A DNA stretch of 64,000 bases from Gudongella sp049310905 (GTDB lineage Bacteria > Bacillota > Clostridia > Tissierellales > Tissierellaceae). The stretch spans positions 59,253 to 123,252 of the forward strand of contig NZ_JBMEMN010000003.1 in the NCBI RefSeq assembly GCF_049310905.1, given 5' to 3'. Every line of letters starts with the position of its first letter. The first letter of the stretch is position 1. Shown piece by piece: positions 1-7,961 of this stretch. A program made the position numbers and the translations under genes. The notes beneath the pieces are model-generated. The model was given only the letters and a program-made list of their open reading frames with translations, was not told the origin of the DNA and ran no database searches.

Positions 1-2
1 AG

Positions 3-197
3 GGAGTAGAGTTTCAGTATATTGATATAACTGATAGCATGAGAAGTCTTAAGATTTTCCTTGCCTTCAGAGACAAGTCTTCCTACTTTGATTCCATCAA
101 GAAGAAAGGCAGTGTAGGAATCCCAACAATTATGATTGGCAACGGCGAAAAATTTCTTGAAGGTTTCCCTGGAATGGATATTTCCGAATTAAAATAG
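3..197 (+). CDS. Glutaredoxin-like protein, C-terminal part (5' end outside window)
   Basis: Open reading frame entering from the left edge and ending TAG at 195-197, 64 residues visible. It reads YIDITDSMRSLKIFL, then a charged stretch, then GSVGIPTIMIGNG and FLEGFPGMD. The cis-Pro segment GIP and the following beta strand are typical of the C-terminal half of thioredoxin-fold glutaredoxin-related proteins common in Clostridia. The redox-active CxxC/CxxS region would lie upstream of the window, so activity cannot be judged. A perfect inverted repeat begins at the stop codon. Fold family is inferred; the partner protein is unknown. Confidence 0.65.
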   Translation, partial: GVEFQYIDITDSMRSLKIFLAFRDKSSYFDSIKKKGSVGIPTIMIGNGEKFLEGFPGMDISELK

Positions 198-229
198 GTC
201 TGACAACATGTCAGACCCTTAATTTTTAT
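197..229. terminator. Bidirectional intrinsic terminator
   Basis: GGTCTGACA (197-205), 3-nt loop, TGTCAGACC (209-217), followed by a T-rich tract on the + strand. It lies between the convergent glutaredoxin-like gene and the GNAT gene and can serve both strands. Confidence 0.8.
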
Positions 230-232
230 ATA

Positions 233-850
233 TTAGATTTTCTTGTAAAAAATCATGTCGGAGTAGATCACTCCCTTGTGTTCCTCATATCTGAATCCCG
301 CCATGATATAGTTCTGCTTCTGCCTAAATGCAAGGGATGCAAAGTTTGGAATCGGATTTACCACGGTTTCAGAAAAAATATAGTGTATGTCGTTTTCCCT
401 CATATCTTCAATTAGCTTTCCATATATCTTGCTACCGATTCCTTCTCCAGTATATTCAGCCTCTATGGCTGTCTTGTCAATAAGTACAAAATCATCAAGC
501 AATGACATGTCGAAGGATGGATGCCAGCTAATATTATCAATCCAATCGGGGTTATACTTGAGCCACATCTCCTTTTTGTAAGCCAATGAAAAGCCGATTA
601 TCTTTCCGTTTAGTTCAGCTACGTAAAAGTACTTAAGATTCTTGATTCTGTCTGCAAACAAGTCAATATAGTAGCCCGGATCTACAGGATAGTCATCTAT
701 CAAAAATCCTTGGTAGGAGTCTCTTTCTCTCTCACTTACACTGCAGGCTATCTTGTATACGCCTTCCTCGTCACCTTCCTGTGCCCTTCTTACGCTTATC
801 CTATTAAGATCAATCTCATGATCCTTGACAAACTTAACGTTTGAACTCAT
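233..850 (-). CDS. GNAT family N-acetyltransferase
   Basis: 205 residues. The C-terminal half carries the acetyl-CoA-binding motif A, with TGEGIGSKIYGKL near residues 133-145 followed by an amphipathic helix, and ends in strand segments like YIMAGFRYEEHKGVIYSDMI. The N-terminal 30 residues are an extra extension. GNAT enzymes transfer an acetyl group from acetyl-CoA to an amine; the acceptor cannot be inferred. The ATG at 850 follows a strong GAGGAGGTG site with 5-nt spacing. Monocistronic, convergent with the upstream partial gene. Cytosolic, no signal peptide. Confidence 0.85.
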   Translation of the reverse strand: MSSNVKFVKDHEIDLNRISVRRAQEGDEEGVYKIACSVSERERDSYQGFLIDDYPVDPGYYIDLFADRIKNLKYFYVAELNGKIIGFSLAYKKEMWLKYNPDWIDNISWHPSFDMSLLDDFVLIDKTAIEAEYTGEGIGSKIYGKLIEDMRENDIHYIFSETVVNPIPNFASLAFRQKQNYIMAGFRYEEHKGVIYSDMIFYKKI

Positions 851-1103
851 TCAGCCACCTCCTCATTTCATTATGCTCTGTATTTGATTCTGAACTAATG
901 CTACACTTTTGCTCTGCTTTTATTTTACACTAAAACACTCAATAATTGAAGCTAAAGGGAGCTTATTTGAGAAATTATCATCTTATATCCTGTTTTTTGG
1001 CTAATTTCGACTTTTTGTTTAGTTCCCATTGTTTTTGTTGGGATTACTAGAAATCTGGGTAATATATTATACAACCTTATGAAATCAAGAAGGAGTGATT
1101 TTG

Positions 1104-1442
1104 ATGAAAAAGAAGTATTTAAGCATATTGATGGTAGTGCTAGTAGCAGCTATGGTTCTTGCAGGGTGCTCTTCCGGAAATGGATCAGATGAGCCAGTTG
1201 AAGAGGCAGATAGAGTATTTACTTTAGAGGAACTGGCAGAGTACGATGGTACAGATGGCAGCGAGGCTTATGTTGCAGTTGATGGTGTAGTATATGACGT
1301 AACTGACTCCGATATGTGGAATGCAGGCAGCCACAATGGATATCAGGCAGGTCAGGATTTATCTGAAGAAATCAAGGATATTTCTCCACATGGTGTGTCA
1401 GTTCTCGATAGAATGCCTATTGTAGGAACACTTGAAGAATAA
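1104..1442 (+). CDS. Cytochrome b5-like heme-binding lipoprotein
   Basis: 112 residues. A lipoprotein signal ends in the lipobox LAGC; the mature part is one small cytochrome b5-like (heme/steroid-binding) domain: FTLEELAEYDG, YVAVDGVVYDVTDS, then two His-containing turns, GSHNG and SPHG, the candidate axial heme ligands. The first in-frame start is GTG at 1095, but that overlaps the AGGAG sequence; ATG at 1104 sits 8 nt after it and starts MKKKYL, so I use it. Predicted to be anchored on the outer face of the membrane. The next gene, 18 nt downstream, encodes a His-rich four-helix membrane protein, suggesting an electron-transfer pair. Electron donor and acceptor are unknown. Confidence 0.8.
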   Translation: MKKKYLSILMVVLVAAMVLAGCSSGNGSDEPVEEADRVFTLEELAEYDGTDGSEAYVAVDGVVYDVTDSDMWNAGSHNGYQAGQDLSEEIKDISPHGVSVLDRMPIVGTLEE

Positions 1443-1460
1443 TCAGCCTGGGGGTGTTGT

Positions 1461-1853
1461 ATGTATTCAGTATTAGGATGGCTAAATGTAGTAATTTTGG
1501 GAGTGATTCTCTCCCCCTATATTTTGAACTTTCTCAACAGAAAATTCTTTAAAACCCAAAACAAAGCTTTTAGAGACACTGTAAAAATTCTCAGAAGATT
1601 ACACAAGCCTCTTGGTGTTGCAATTGCTGTGTTTGCTCTTGTTCACGGCTATTTGGCTCTGGGTGGATTTAGACTCCATACTGGAAGCCTTCTATACCTT
1701 TCCATTTTCCTGACAGCATTGCTTGGAGGAAGCTTCTATAAACTCAAAAAGAAAACTTTGTTTGTATGGCATAAGAGAATGGCTTTATTGTCATTCCTGC
1801 TGCTGATACTGCACCTCTTTTACCCTAGCGCTTTATATTATCTGCTAAACTGA
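1461..1853 (+). CDS. Small b-type cytochrome-like membrane protein
   Basis: 130 residues with four predicted transmembrane helices (about residues 3-22, 50-68, 78-92, 108-125). His residues lie in or next to helices: RRLHKPLG, ALVHGYL, FVWHKRM and LILHLF, the spacing expected for bis-His heme ligation in cytochrome b561 or ferric-reductase-like proteins. It follows the b5-like lipoprotein by 18 nt and ends at a terminator, so the two form a two-gene unit. Inferred role: moving electrons across the membrane to the extracytoplasmic b5 domain. The exact family is not certain from sequence alone. Confidence 0.65.
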   Translation: MYSVLGWLNVVILGVILSPYILNFLNRKFFKTQNKAFRDTVKILRRLHKPLGVAIAVFALVHGYLALGGFRLHTGSLLYLSIFLTALLGGSFYKLKKKTLFVWHKRMALLSFLLLILHLFYPSALYYLLN

Positions 1854-1881
1854 AAAAATCCCGGGAAACTGGGATTTTTTA
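1853..1881. terminator. Bidirectional intrinsic terminator
   Basis: AAAAAATCCC (1853-1862) and GGGATTTTTT (1871-1880) form a 10-bp stem with terminal A/T runs on both strands, between the convergent cytochrome-like gene and the M19 peptidase gene. Confidence 0.8.
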
Positions 1882-1888
1882 TCTGCAA

Positions 1889-3271
1889 TCATTCAATATA
1901 TACTATTCTTGTCTCTCTTGATTCTCCTCTGTCGGAGTTTACTGCAGCAAAAGTGACAAGGTAAAATTTTTCATTCAGATTTTCTTCTGGTATATATTCC
2001 ATTTTACTATTTTCAATATCAACAGGGTATCTTATTCCGTTTACTATGATACAGGTCTCCAAATCTTTGAGATTCCCTCTGATTGTTGCTGAAAATACAG
2101 GTTTTTTATCCTCAAAGCCTTCCCCCATTTTAAAATCCGGTGTTATAGTTATATCTTCATTTTTCCTGGTCTCCTGTGCCAAACGATCATTCTCCTTGAT
2201 AACCCTTAAAATATTAAGTCCAAGAATCTTTTTAATCTCCCTATCCCCATAACCTCTTTTTACAAGTTCTTCTGTAATTCTATAGGTTTTAGATGCGTCC
2301 TCCAGATCAACCGGCAAATAAGCTCCATCAAAATCAGAACCAAGCCCCACATGGTCAACACCAATCAAATTAATAATATAATCCATATGATCTACTATAT
2401 CCTTAACATAGGCATTATGAAGCTTCCCGATAAACTCCTTATGATATACGACACCTATTACACCACCATTTTCACCTATTGCCCGAATCTGAAGATCCGT
2501 AAGATTTCTCGGGTGAGGTGTCACACCATATGCACCTGAGTGAGATGCTATTATTGGATTTCTGGTATTATCCATCACATCCCAGAAGCTACTTTCTGAA
2601 AGATGACTTACATCCATAAGGATTCCAAGGTAATTCATTTGGGAAAGCAACTCTACACCTAATTCTGTCAGTCCTCTTTGACTCTGAGTTCCCCTGTAAT
2701 CACCATATGAACCATAAAGACCTTCTCCCAGATCATTTGAATAGTTCCATGTAAATCCTATTGCCTTTACTCCAAGATCCCTATACTGCAACAACAACGC
2801 TTCTCCATTTTCACTTGTAATGGAATAAGCTCCCTCAATTGAAGGTACTGCTGCTATCCTTCTTTCCAATACAGTTTCCTGTATCTCCTCGTAAGTTGAA
2901 GAGATTGACAGGATGTCAGGATTGTTCTTTTCGGTCCAGTATAGCGCATTGAAAATCGCAAGAGTCCTGCTTAAGCTTTTTTCAGGTTGCCCGTAAAAAG
3001 GTGAGGAGTAAGCTGCAAAAAACGGCACGCTGATATTCCCCGCCCTTAATTTTACAAGATCAGCATGAAGTTCAGTCCTCTTTCTGATATCCCTTTCAGG
3101 AAGCCAGCTGTTCTCGTTTATAATCCTTAACATGGTGTCATTATGACTATCCACTATTACCGAATCAATATGCAGCTTCAATGAATTTCTGATTCCAGTA
3201 TTAGTCTCCTGAGCAGTTGCAAAACTAATTATCAGTACACCTGTCAATATTATAATCCAAATCTTTTTCAC
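1889..3271 (-). CDS. Membrane dipeptidase (peptidase M19), secreted
   Basis: 460 residues. After a signal peptide (KKIWIIILTGVLIISFA) comes the renal-dipeptidase fold: IVDSHNDT near residue 40 (metal-binding HxD), VPSIEGAY with the bridging Glu, MDVSHLSE, SHSGAYGVTPHPRNL and GSDFDGAY. M19 enzymes are binuclear zinc dipeptidases. About 90 extra C-terminal residues after the catalytic domain form a probable beta domain. The open frame extends to a TTG at 3289, but GTG at 3271 follows GGAAGGAG with 8-nt spacing and opens the signal peptide, so I use it. It directly follows an OFA-family transporter gene, suggesting a peptide or amino-acid scavenging unit. Confidence 0.88.
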   Translation of the reverse strand: MKKIWIIILTGVLIISFATAQETNTGIRNSLKLHIDSVIVDSHNDTMLRIINENSWLPERDIRKRTELHADLVKLRAGNISVPFFAAYSSPFYGQPEKSLSRTLAIFNALYWTEKNNPDILSISSTYEEIQETVLERRIAAVPSIEGAYSITSENGEALLLQYRDLGVKAIGFTWNYSNDLGEGLYGSYGDYRGTQSQRGLTELGVELLSQMNYLGILMDVSHLSESSFWDVMDNTRNPIIASHSGAYGVTPHPRNLTDLQIRAIGENGGVIGVVYHKEFIGKLHNAYVKDIVDHMDYIINLIGVDHVGLGSDFDGAYLPVDLEDASKTYRITEELVKRGYGDREIKKILGLNILRVIKENDRLAQETRKNEDITITPDFKMGEGFEDKKPVFSATIRGNLKDLETCIIVNGIRYPVDIENSKMEYIPEENLNEKFYLVTFAAVNSDRGESRETRIVYIE

Positions 3272-3289
3272 AGGATATTCTCCTTCCAA

Positions 3290-4504
3290 TCACTCCTTTG
3301 TTAATTCCTTTCTGATTGTCAAAGTTATCAGGAATGAAATCACAAGAAGAGCAAAACTAACAAGAAATGCCGGGCCATAGGAACCCGTTGCATCGTAGAT
3401 GGCTGCACCTGTCATTGGTCCGATAATCCCTCCAAGTCCCCAACCAGAAAAAAGGAGGCCGTAGTTGAATCCAAAATATTTTGTGCCGTAATAATCTCCC
3501 ATTGTTGCAGGAAATACTGAAAAACCTGCACCATAACACAATCCTGCTATTGCTGCAGCTACTATCATAACTGGTATGGCATTTGCATTCCTGAACAAGA
3601 TCATATTTGCAGCCTGTAGACTAAAAAGAATTCTCATGGTATTGATTCTTCCGATTCTATCTGAGATAATCCCTCCAATGATTCTACCTGCAGTGTTAAA
3701 TACTGAAATAATCATTACCAGCACAAAACCTGCCTGCCATCCGCTTTGTATGCTTGATATGCTTGATATATGTGAGACTACCATAAGCCCCGCTGAGGAT
3801 GACAATCCCAGCATTATCCAAAGCTTGTAGAACTCACTGGTTCTGAGCATTTCTCGCCATTGTATATCTCTTGAAAAAACATAGCCAATCTTAGCCTTGT
3901 ACCCATCAAAGTCATATCCTTCAGGTGGATTTTCAAGCCTCAAAGATAGAAATAGTGTAGTAGACAATACCATTACCCCAATGTATAGAAGGGTTCTTGC
4001 TACTCCCACACTTCCTACTAGGAAGGTCCCCAGTGGTGAATACAACAATGCTGACATCCCTACACCTGCAACTACAATTCCCGTGATTTTACCCTTCATG
4101 CTTGGATGAAACCATTTCATTGCCGGTGGAGCTGTTGATATGGTAATAATTCCAACCCCTGCTCCTGCCATTACTCCAATTGTTAGAAGCATCATAATTG
4201 GATCCAGTAGTATTCCTGCAAGTATAAAACCAGATCCCACAAGAACACTACCTAATAAGCCTGATATTCTTGGACCTCTTGTATCCTGAAATTTCCCAAA
4301 TAAAATCATCGCCAAGGGAAATGCAATTGTAAATACTGTATATGGAAGGGATGCCTCCTTGCTGCTCCAACCATGGTTCTCCACAAGTGCCTTGCTGATT
4401 ATACTCCAGGCATACATCATACCTGTCATGAAATTTATAAGGGCTGCCGCTATTACAACCTGTTTGCCCTTGTTTATCTTTTTTGTTCCTTCCATTGTAG
4501 TCAT
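3290..4504 (-). CDS. MFS transporter, OFA (oxalate/formate antiporter-like) family
   Basis: 404 residues with 12 predicted transmembrane helices. The start region (AAALINFMTGMMYAWSIISKAL) and the loop FGKFQDTRGPRISGLLG after helix 2 are typical of the OFA family of the major facilitator superfamily, exchangers of small carboxylates. The second half repeats the pattern (IGGIISDRIGRINTM). A GTG at 4513 is in frame, but it overlaps the AAGGTGAT ribosome site; ATG at 4504 is the better start. The M19 dipeptidase gene follows at once. Substrate is unknown; the oxalate/formate name reflects family only. Confidence 0.85.
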   Translation of the reverse strand: MTTMEGTKKINKGKQVVIAAALINFMTGMMYAWSIISKALVENHGWSSKEASLPYTVFTIAFPLAMILFGKFQDTRGPRISGLLGSVLVGSGFILAGILLDPIMMLLTIGVMAGAGVGIITISTAPPAMKWFHPSMKGKITGIVVAGVGMSALLYSPLGTFLVGSVGVARTLLYIGVMVLSTTLFLSLRLENPPEGYDFDGYKAKIGYVFSRDIQWREMLRTSEFYKLWIMLGLSSSAGLMVVSHISSISSIQSGWQAGFVLVMIISVFNTAGRIIGGIISDRIGRINTMRILFSLQAANMILFRNANAIPVMIVAAAIAGLCYGAGFSVFPATMGDYYGTKYFGFNYGLLFSGWGLGGIIGPMTGAAIYDATGSYGPAFLVSFALLVISFLITLTIRKELTKE

Positions 4505-4707
4505 CTTAATCACCTTTTCTATTATGCTATGTCTAATTATATGTATATTTCTCTTTCATGTCGAGTAAATCGACAATTTTTATGCTATCATGAAATTGTG
4601 ATTAATCATTAATGTAATCTGTTGGTCTTTCTTAACCCTATTGTAACCGGATTGTATCACTTTGACGTATTATCTGATGTATAATTATTCAAAAGGAGAT
4701 GAGATAA

Positions 4708-5721
4708 ATGAGAAAAGGCACACGTTACTTAGCTTTAATTCTTGGAATTCTTATGGTCCTGTCCCTCTTTGCAGGCTGCAGCTCAATGGTTTCCAAAGAA
4801 GAGACTTCCACTGATGGAGCTGCTCCTCAGACTGCTGAATCACCGGCTGAAGCTCCTGCTTCCGAGCAGTATGGAGAAGCAGTACGAGATAGTGGCCTTG
4901 GAACACCAGGATTGGATAATTCCATTGAACCTGACAAAATCATCACAACCATAAGCATGACCTTTGAGACAACTACATTCGACCAATCATTGGAGAAGTT
5001 GTACTCACTTATCGAAGAGAGTGGAGGCTATCTTTCAAGCTCCAATGTCTACTATTCGAGTTACTACGACTCCCAAATGTATCAGCGTGGAGATTTTGCC
5101 ATACGAATTCCTCGTGATAAGGTAAATCAGTTTAAGGGATTGGTACCGCAGATTGGAAATCTTACAAATGAAAGTACATCAAAGGAGGATGTCACAAGAT
5201 ATTATACAGATACAGAATCCAGACTTAAGGTTCTTGAAATCAAGGAAGAAAGACTTCTTTCACTTCTGGAAAGAGCAGAGGCCATTGAAGATATAATTAA
5301 ACTTGAGGACCAGTTAAGTGAAGTCATATACGAAAAGGAAAACCTGAAAGCTACTCTTGTAAACCTGGATGATAGGATAGACTATTCAACATTCCATGTA
5401 TCCCTTATTGAGGTTGCCAAGGTCAGTACAACTGAAACAAAGGAAACTACCTTCCTTACAAGGATACAGAATGCTTTCGAAAACTCGCTGTATCAATTCA
5501 GAAGATCAGCTGAAAATTTAGCAATCTTCCTTGTATACAATCTTCCAGGACTGTTGGTTATATTGATTGTTGCCATAATCCTGTACAAGATAGTCAAAAG
5601 AATTTTAAGAGGTCCTGAAAGAGGCCCTAAGGAAAAGAAAAACAAAAATAAACCTCGAGATGACAGGTATGTTGAAAAAGAAGATGCCAAGGACGAAAAA
5701 AAAGATGATTCCCAGGCCTAA
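4708..5721 (+). CDS. DUF4349 domain lipoprotein with C-terminal transmembrane anchor
   Basis: 337 residues. Lipobox FAGC near residue 23, a Thr/Ala/Glu-rich linker, then a DUF4349 domain (about 75-250) with a coiled-coil section around residues 165-215 (repeats such as LEIKEERLLSLLERAEAI). A transmembrane helix follows at about 272-294 and a very charged Lys/Asp tail at the end. Anchored on the outside with a small cytoplasmic tail. RBS AAAAGGAGATGAG precedes ATG at 4708. DUF4349 proteins have no established function; they occur widely in Gram-positive bacteria as surface proteins. The terminator overlaps the end of the gene. Confidence 0.85.
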   Translation: MRKGTRYLALILGILMVLSLFAGCSSMVSKEETSTDGAAPQTAESPAEAPASEQYGEAVRDSGLGTPGLDNSIEPDKIITTISMTFETTTFDQSLEKLYSLIEESGGYLSSSNVYYSSYYDSQMYQRGDFAIRIPRDKVNQFKGLVPQIGNLTNESTSKEDVTRYYTDTESRLKVLEIKEERLLSLLERAEAIEDIIKLEDQLSEVIYEKENLKATLVNLDDRIDYSTFHVSLIEVAKVSTTETKETTFLTRIQNAFENSLYQFRRSAENLAIFLVYNLPGLLVILIVAIILYKIVKRILRGPERGPKEKKNKNKPRDDRYVEKEDAKDEKKDDSQA

Positions 5722-5739
5722 GCCTGGAATCATCTTTTT
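5701..5739. terminator. Intrinsic terminator overlapping the DUF4349 stop codon
   Basis: AAAGATGATT (5701-5710) pairs with AATCATCTTT (5728-5737), and CCAGGC with GCCTGG inside it; T-run follows on +, A-run on the other side. Shared by the convergent wrbA gene. Confidence 0.85.
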
Positions 5740-5741
5740 AA

Positions 5742-6350
5742 TTATTGTCCCTTTTTAATCCACTCTGCAATCTGGATTGTTCTCCTTGCCTGGTGCTTAA
5801 CTGCGGCTTCAATATCATCCATTATTTCGCCTTCCTGTGATACTGAAGTAGAAGTTCCGTAGGGATTTCCGCCTGCTGGGAATAGACAGTTGTCGGTATA
5901 CCCCGGAGCAGCAATAATTGCACCCCAATGCATAAATGTTGTGTACATAGCCTGTATTGTCTCTTCCTGCCCACCATGTGGGTTTTGTGCTGAAGACATT
6001 GCAGAAACCACCTTGTTAGCAAGTTTTCCTTCTGCCCAAAGGCCTCCCTGCATATCAAAGAAGTTCTTCATCTGTGATGTGACATTTCCAAATCTTGTCC
6101 CAGTGCTGAATACTATTGCATCAGACCACTCAAGATCATCTGATGTTGCGATTGGAACATCCTTTGTCAACTCAGCAATTTCTTTCATCTTTGGATTATT
6201 GTCAATAACCTCCTGAGGGATTAATTCTGGCACCTTGGCCAGTCTAACCTCTGCGCCTGTTTCTTTTGCGGCTTCCTCTGCCCATTTGGCCATTTTGTAA
6301 TTGGCTCCATTTGCACTGTAGTAAATAATCGAAAATTTTACTTTCTCCAT
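5742..6350 (-). CDS. wrbA: NAD(P)H:quinone oxidoreductase, WrbA-type flavodoxin
   Basis: 202 residues. Flavodoxin fold: IIYYSANGANYKMA is the FMN phosphate loop at residues 8-21; FSTGTRFGNVTSQMKNFFD (about 90-108) and SSAQNPHGGQEETI (about 128-141) are hallmark WrbA segments. WrbA is an FMN-dependent enzyme that reduces quinones by two electrons, limiting semiquinone formation under oxidative stress. ATG at 6350 follows AGGAGGTT; the longer frame to 6377 has no ribosome site. The neighbouring perR and peroxiredoxin genes make an oxidative-stress grouping, though each appears separately transcribed. Confidence 0.9.
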   Translation of the reverse strand: MEKVKFSIIYYSANGANYKMAKWAEEAAKETGAEVRLAKVPELIPQEVIDNNPKMKEIAELTKDVPIATSDDLEWSDAIVFSTGTRFGNVTSQMKNFFDMQGGLWAEGKLANKVVSAMSSAQNPHGGQEETIQAMYTTFMHWGAIIAAPGYTDNCLFPAGGNPYGTSTSVSQEGEIMDDIEAAVKHQARRTIQIAEWIKKGQ

Positions 6351-6425
6351 TAAATAACCTCCTATGTTTAACTTCATTATAAACGCTCGTAGATGATTTA
6401 TACCCTGGGATTTTTAAAACAAAAC

Positions 6426-6455
6426 AAAAGATACCCCAGAAGGGTATCTTTTTAT
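6426..6455. terminator. Intrinsic terminator downstream of perR
   Basis: AAAAGATACCC (6426-6436), 5-nt loop, GGGTATCTTTT (6442-6452). On the minus strand it follows the perR stop codon by about 15 nt. Confidence 0.8.
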
Positions 6456-6468
6456 AATCATTTCACTT

Positions 6469-6876
6469 TTAGTTATTGCATTTTGGGCACAAGCCAGTAA
6501 TAAGAACCTGCTCGTCATTGATCAGATATCCTTCTACATCTTCCATAAAGGCAATCTCCGATACGGCAATATCATAAATTGAGTCACATGACTGACATTT
6601 GAAGTGTCCGTGGAAACCACGTTCAGCTTCGTATCTCAGCTCATTTCCCTCAATGTTGATAGCTTTGGCCAATCCCTTTTCCGCAAGAAGCTTCAGGGAA
6701 TTGTACACTGTCGTCTTGGAAAGTGTTAGAATTTCTTTGCTTAATTTTTCATAAATTTCATCAACTGTAGGATGAATTCTTTCCTCAAGAAGATAATTTA
6801 AAATTCTTACCCTTATATAGGATGGTCTTATTTCTTTTGATTTTAAAATTTTTAGTTCCGTATCGAATTTTTTCAT
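6469..6876 (-). CDS. perR: Fur/PerR family transcriptional regulator
   Basis: 135 residues. N-terminal winged helix (RVRILNYLLEERIHPTVDEIYEKL and TLSKTTVYNSLKLLAEKGL, recognition helix near residues 48-66) and a C-terminal metal domain with two CxxC pairs (CQSC near 92-95, CPKC near the end) for structural zinc, plus HGHF for the regulatory metal. The short length and position beside a peroxiredoxin favour PerR, the peroxide sensor of Gram-positive bacteria, over Fur or Zur; this assignment rests on context. It lies 80 nt downstream of the peroxiredoxin gene on the same strand and probably has its own promoter. Confidence 0.8.
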   Translation of the reverse strand: MKKFDTELKILKSKEIRPSYIRVRILNYLLEERIHPTVDEIYEKLSKEILTLSKTTVYNSLKLLAEKGLAKAINIEGNELRYEAERGFHGHFKCQSCDSIYDIAVSEIAFMEDVEGYLINDEQVLITGLCPKCNN

Positions 6877-6957
6877 AAATCAACAACCCCATTTAAAATT
6901 TATACCGTTTAACAATACCATAGTATCGCATTCCAATGTATAAATCAACACATTTAA

Positions 6958-7677
6958 TTAATCTTCAAAGGCCTCGCTTACCTTCCACTCTTTCCATACA
7001 TTACCTACCAAGTCTGGTCCCGGCTTAAGAGTTTTCTTGCCAGGCTTCCATCCTGAAGGGGCAACCTCAGCACCTTTTGTTTCTCTTACCAGTTGAAATG
7101 CCTGAATCTGTCTAAATGTTTCCATTACATTTCTTCCCACTGGAGGTGTAAGTACCTCAAATCCTTGGATTATTCCATCTGGATCAATCAGGAATCTTCC
7201 CCTTGTCTCGACTCCGCTATCCTCATCATAGATTCCATATAACTTTCCAACATATCCGTCAGAATCAGAAAGCATTGGGAATGGAATATCCTTTCCAATC
7301 ATTTTTGAAAGCTCATTGTCATTCCATACCTTGTGAACGAATTGGCTGTCCACACTCATTGAAAGAACTTCTACGCCAAGTTCCTGGAAGTCGTCAAATT
7401 TTTCAGCAACTGCTGAAACTTCAGTAGCTCAGACAAAAGTAAAGTCTCCTGGATAGAAGCAAAGCACTACCCATTTTCCTTTGTAATCCTCTAGTTTAAT
7501 ATTGGTGAATTCACCCTTGTAGAATGCTGGCGCTTCAAATAGTGGTGCTGGTTTCCCTACCTTTACCATAGATCGTTCCTCCTTTTTAAGTTCCATAGTT
7601 TCTCCTGTCCCTTCCTCAATAAGCTTGTTTCTTTTAATCTCCGGTCTTGCACAAGCGGAATTGTTCTTTTCTACCAA
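6958..7677 (-). CDS. prxU: Selenocysteine-containing peroxiredoxin (in-frame UGA at the catalytic position)
   Basis: Two open frames, 7429-7677 and 6958-7359, are in the same frame and joined by a single TGA at 7429-7431 plus 23 sense codons. Translation across it gives YPGDFTFV-U-ATEVSAVAEKFDDF; other peroxiredoxins have FTFVCPTE or FTFVCATE with Cys at this exact place, so UGA encodes selenocysteine at the peroxidatic site. The frame otherwise keeps the family pattern over 239 residues (MLSDSDGYVGKLYGI, RGRFLIDPDGIIQ, GWKPGKKTL). The usual C-terminal resolving Cys (EVCP) is Ala (EVAP). A UGA-proximal hairpin lies at 7401-7418. TTG at 7677 follows AAGGAGGTG; ATG at 7569 also has a good site (AAAGGAGG), so the 36-residue extension with Cys is uncertain. 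Peroxide reduction is the family function. Confidence 0.9.
7401..7418 (-). promoter_or_regulatory. Candidate bacterial SECIS hairpin
   Basis: Starting 11 nt after the UGA, TTTCAGCA pairs perfectly with TGCTGAAA; the realistic apical loop is AGTT with G as its second base, 18 nt from the UGA. This meets the published bacterial SECIS pattern (apical loop about 16-37 nt from UGA, G among the first two loop bases). Pairing is visible; SelB binding is inferred. Confidence 0.7.
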
Positions 7678-7720
7678 ATGGGCACCTCCTTAATTGTAAT
7701 TATATTATTATTGTACTCAT

Positions 7721-7730
7721 TACAATTGTA
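7721..7730. promoter_or_regulatory. Candidate operator palindrome upstream of prxU
   Basis: TACAATTGTA is a perfect 10-bp palindrome within an AT-rich stretch 44 nt upstream of the prxU start. A PerR-type box is AT-rich and palindromic, but this does not match the TTATAATNATTATAA consensus well. The rest of 7690-7940 holds no gene and only AT-rich promoter-like DNA. Confidence 0.25.
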
Positions 7731-7961
7731 TTATGATGATAACATATTACCGTCAGTACTGTAAATACCCATTTAGTAGTCCCAAGTAACTTTTTTATGG
7801 AATTATCTCATAAATAATTGGGCACAATAAAAGCTCTCCAATTTTTTTTATAGTTTGCTATAGGCTATTTTAAAATAATCAAACATTTCTTCTTTGTAAA
7901 TATTAGCCCAGCAGAATTTATGTTATACTTTTAGTATCTTTAAAAATGGAGGGATACTATA

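Noticed and set aside
4663..4690. TTGACG with TATAAT as a promoter for the DUF4349 gene
   Set aside because: The spacer is only about 12 nt; no good promoter could be assigned.
6958..7677. Peroxiredoxin as a pseudogene with a nonsense mutation
   Set aside because: The TGA sits exactly at the catalytic Cys codon, the frame is otherwise intact, and a SECIS-like hairpin follows.
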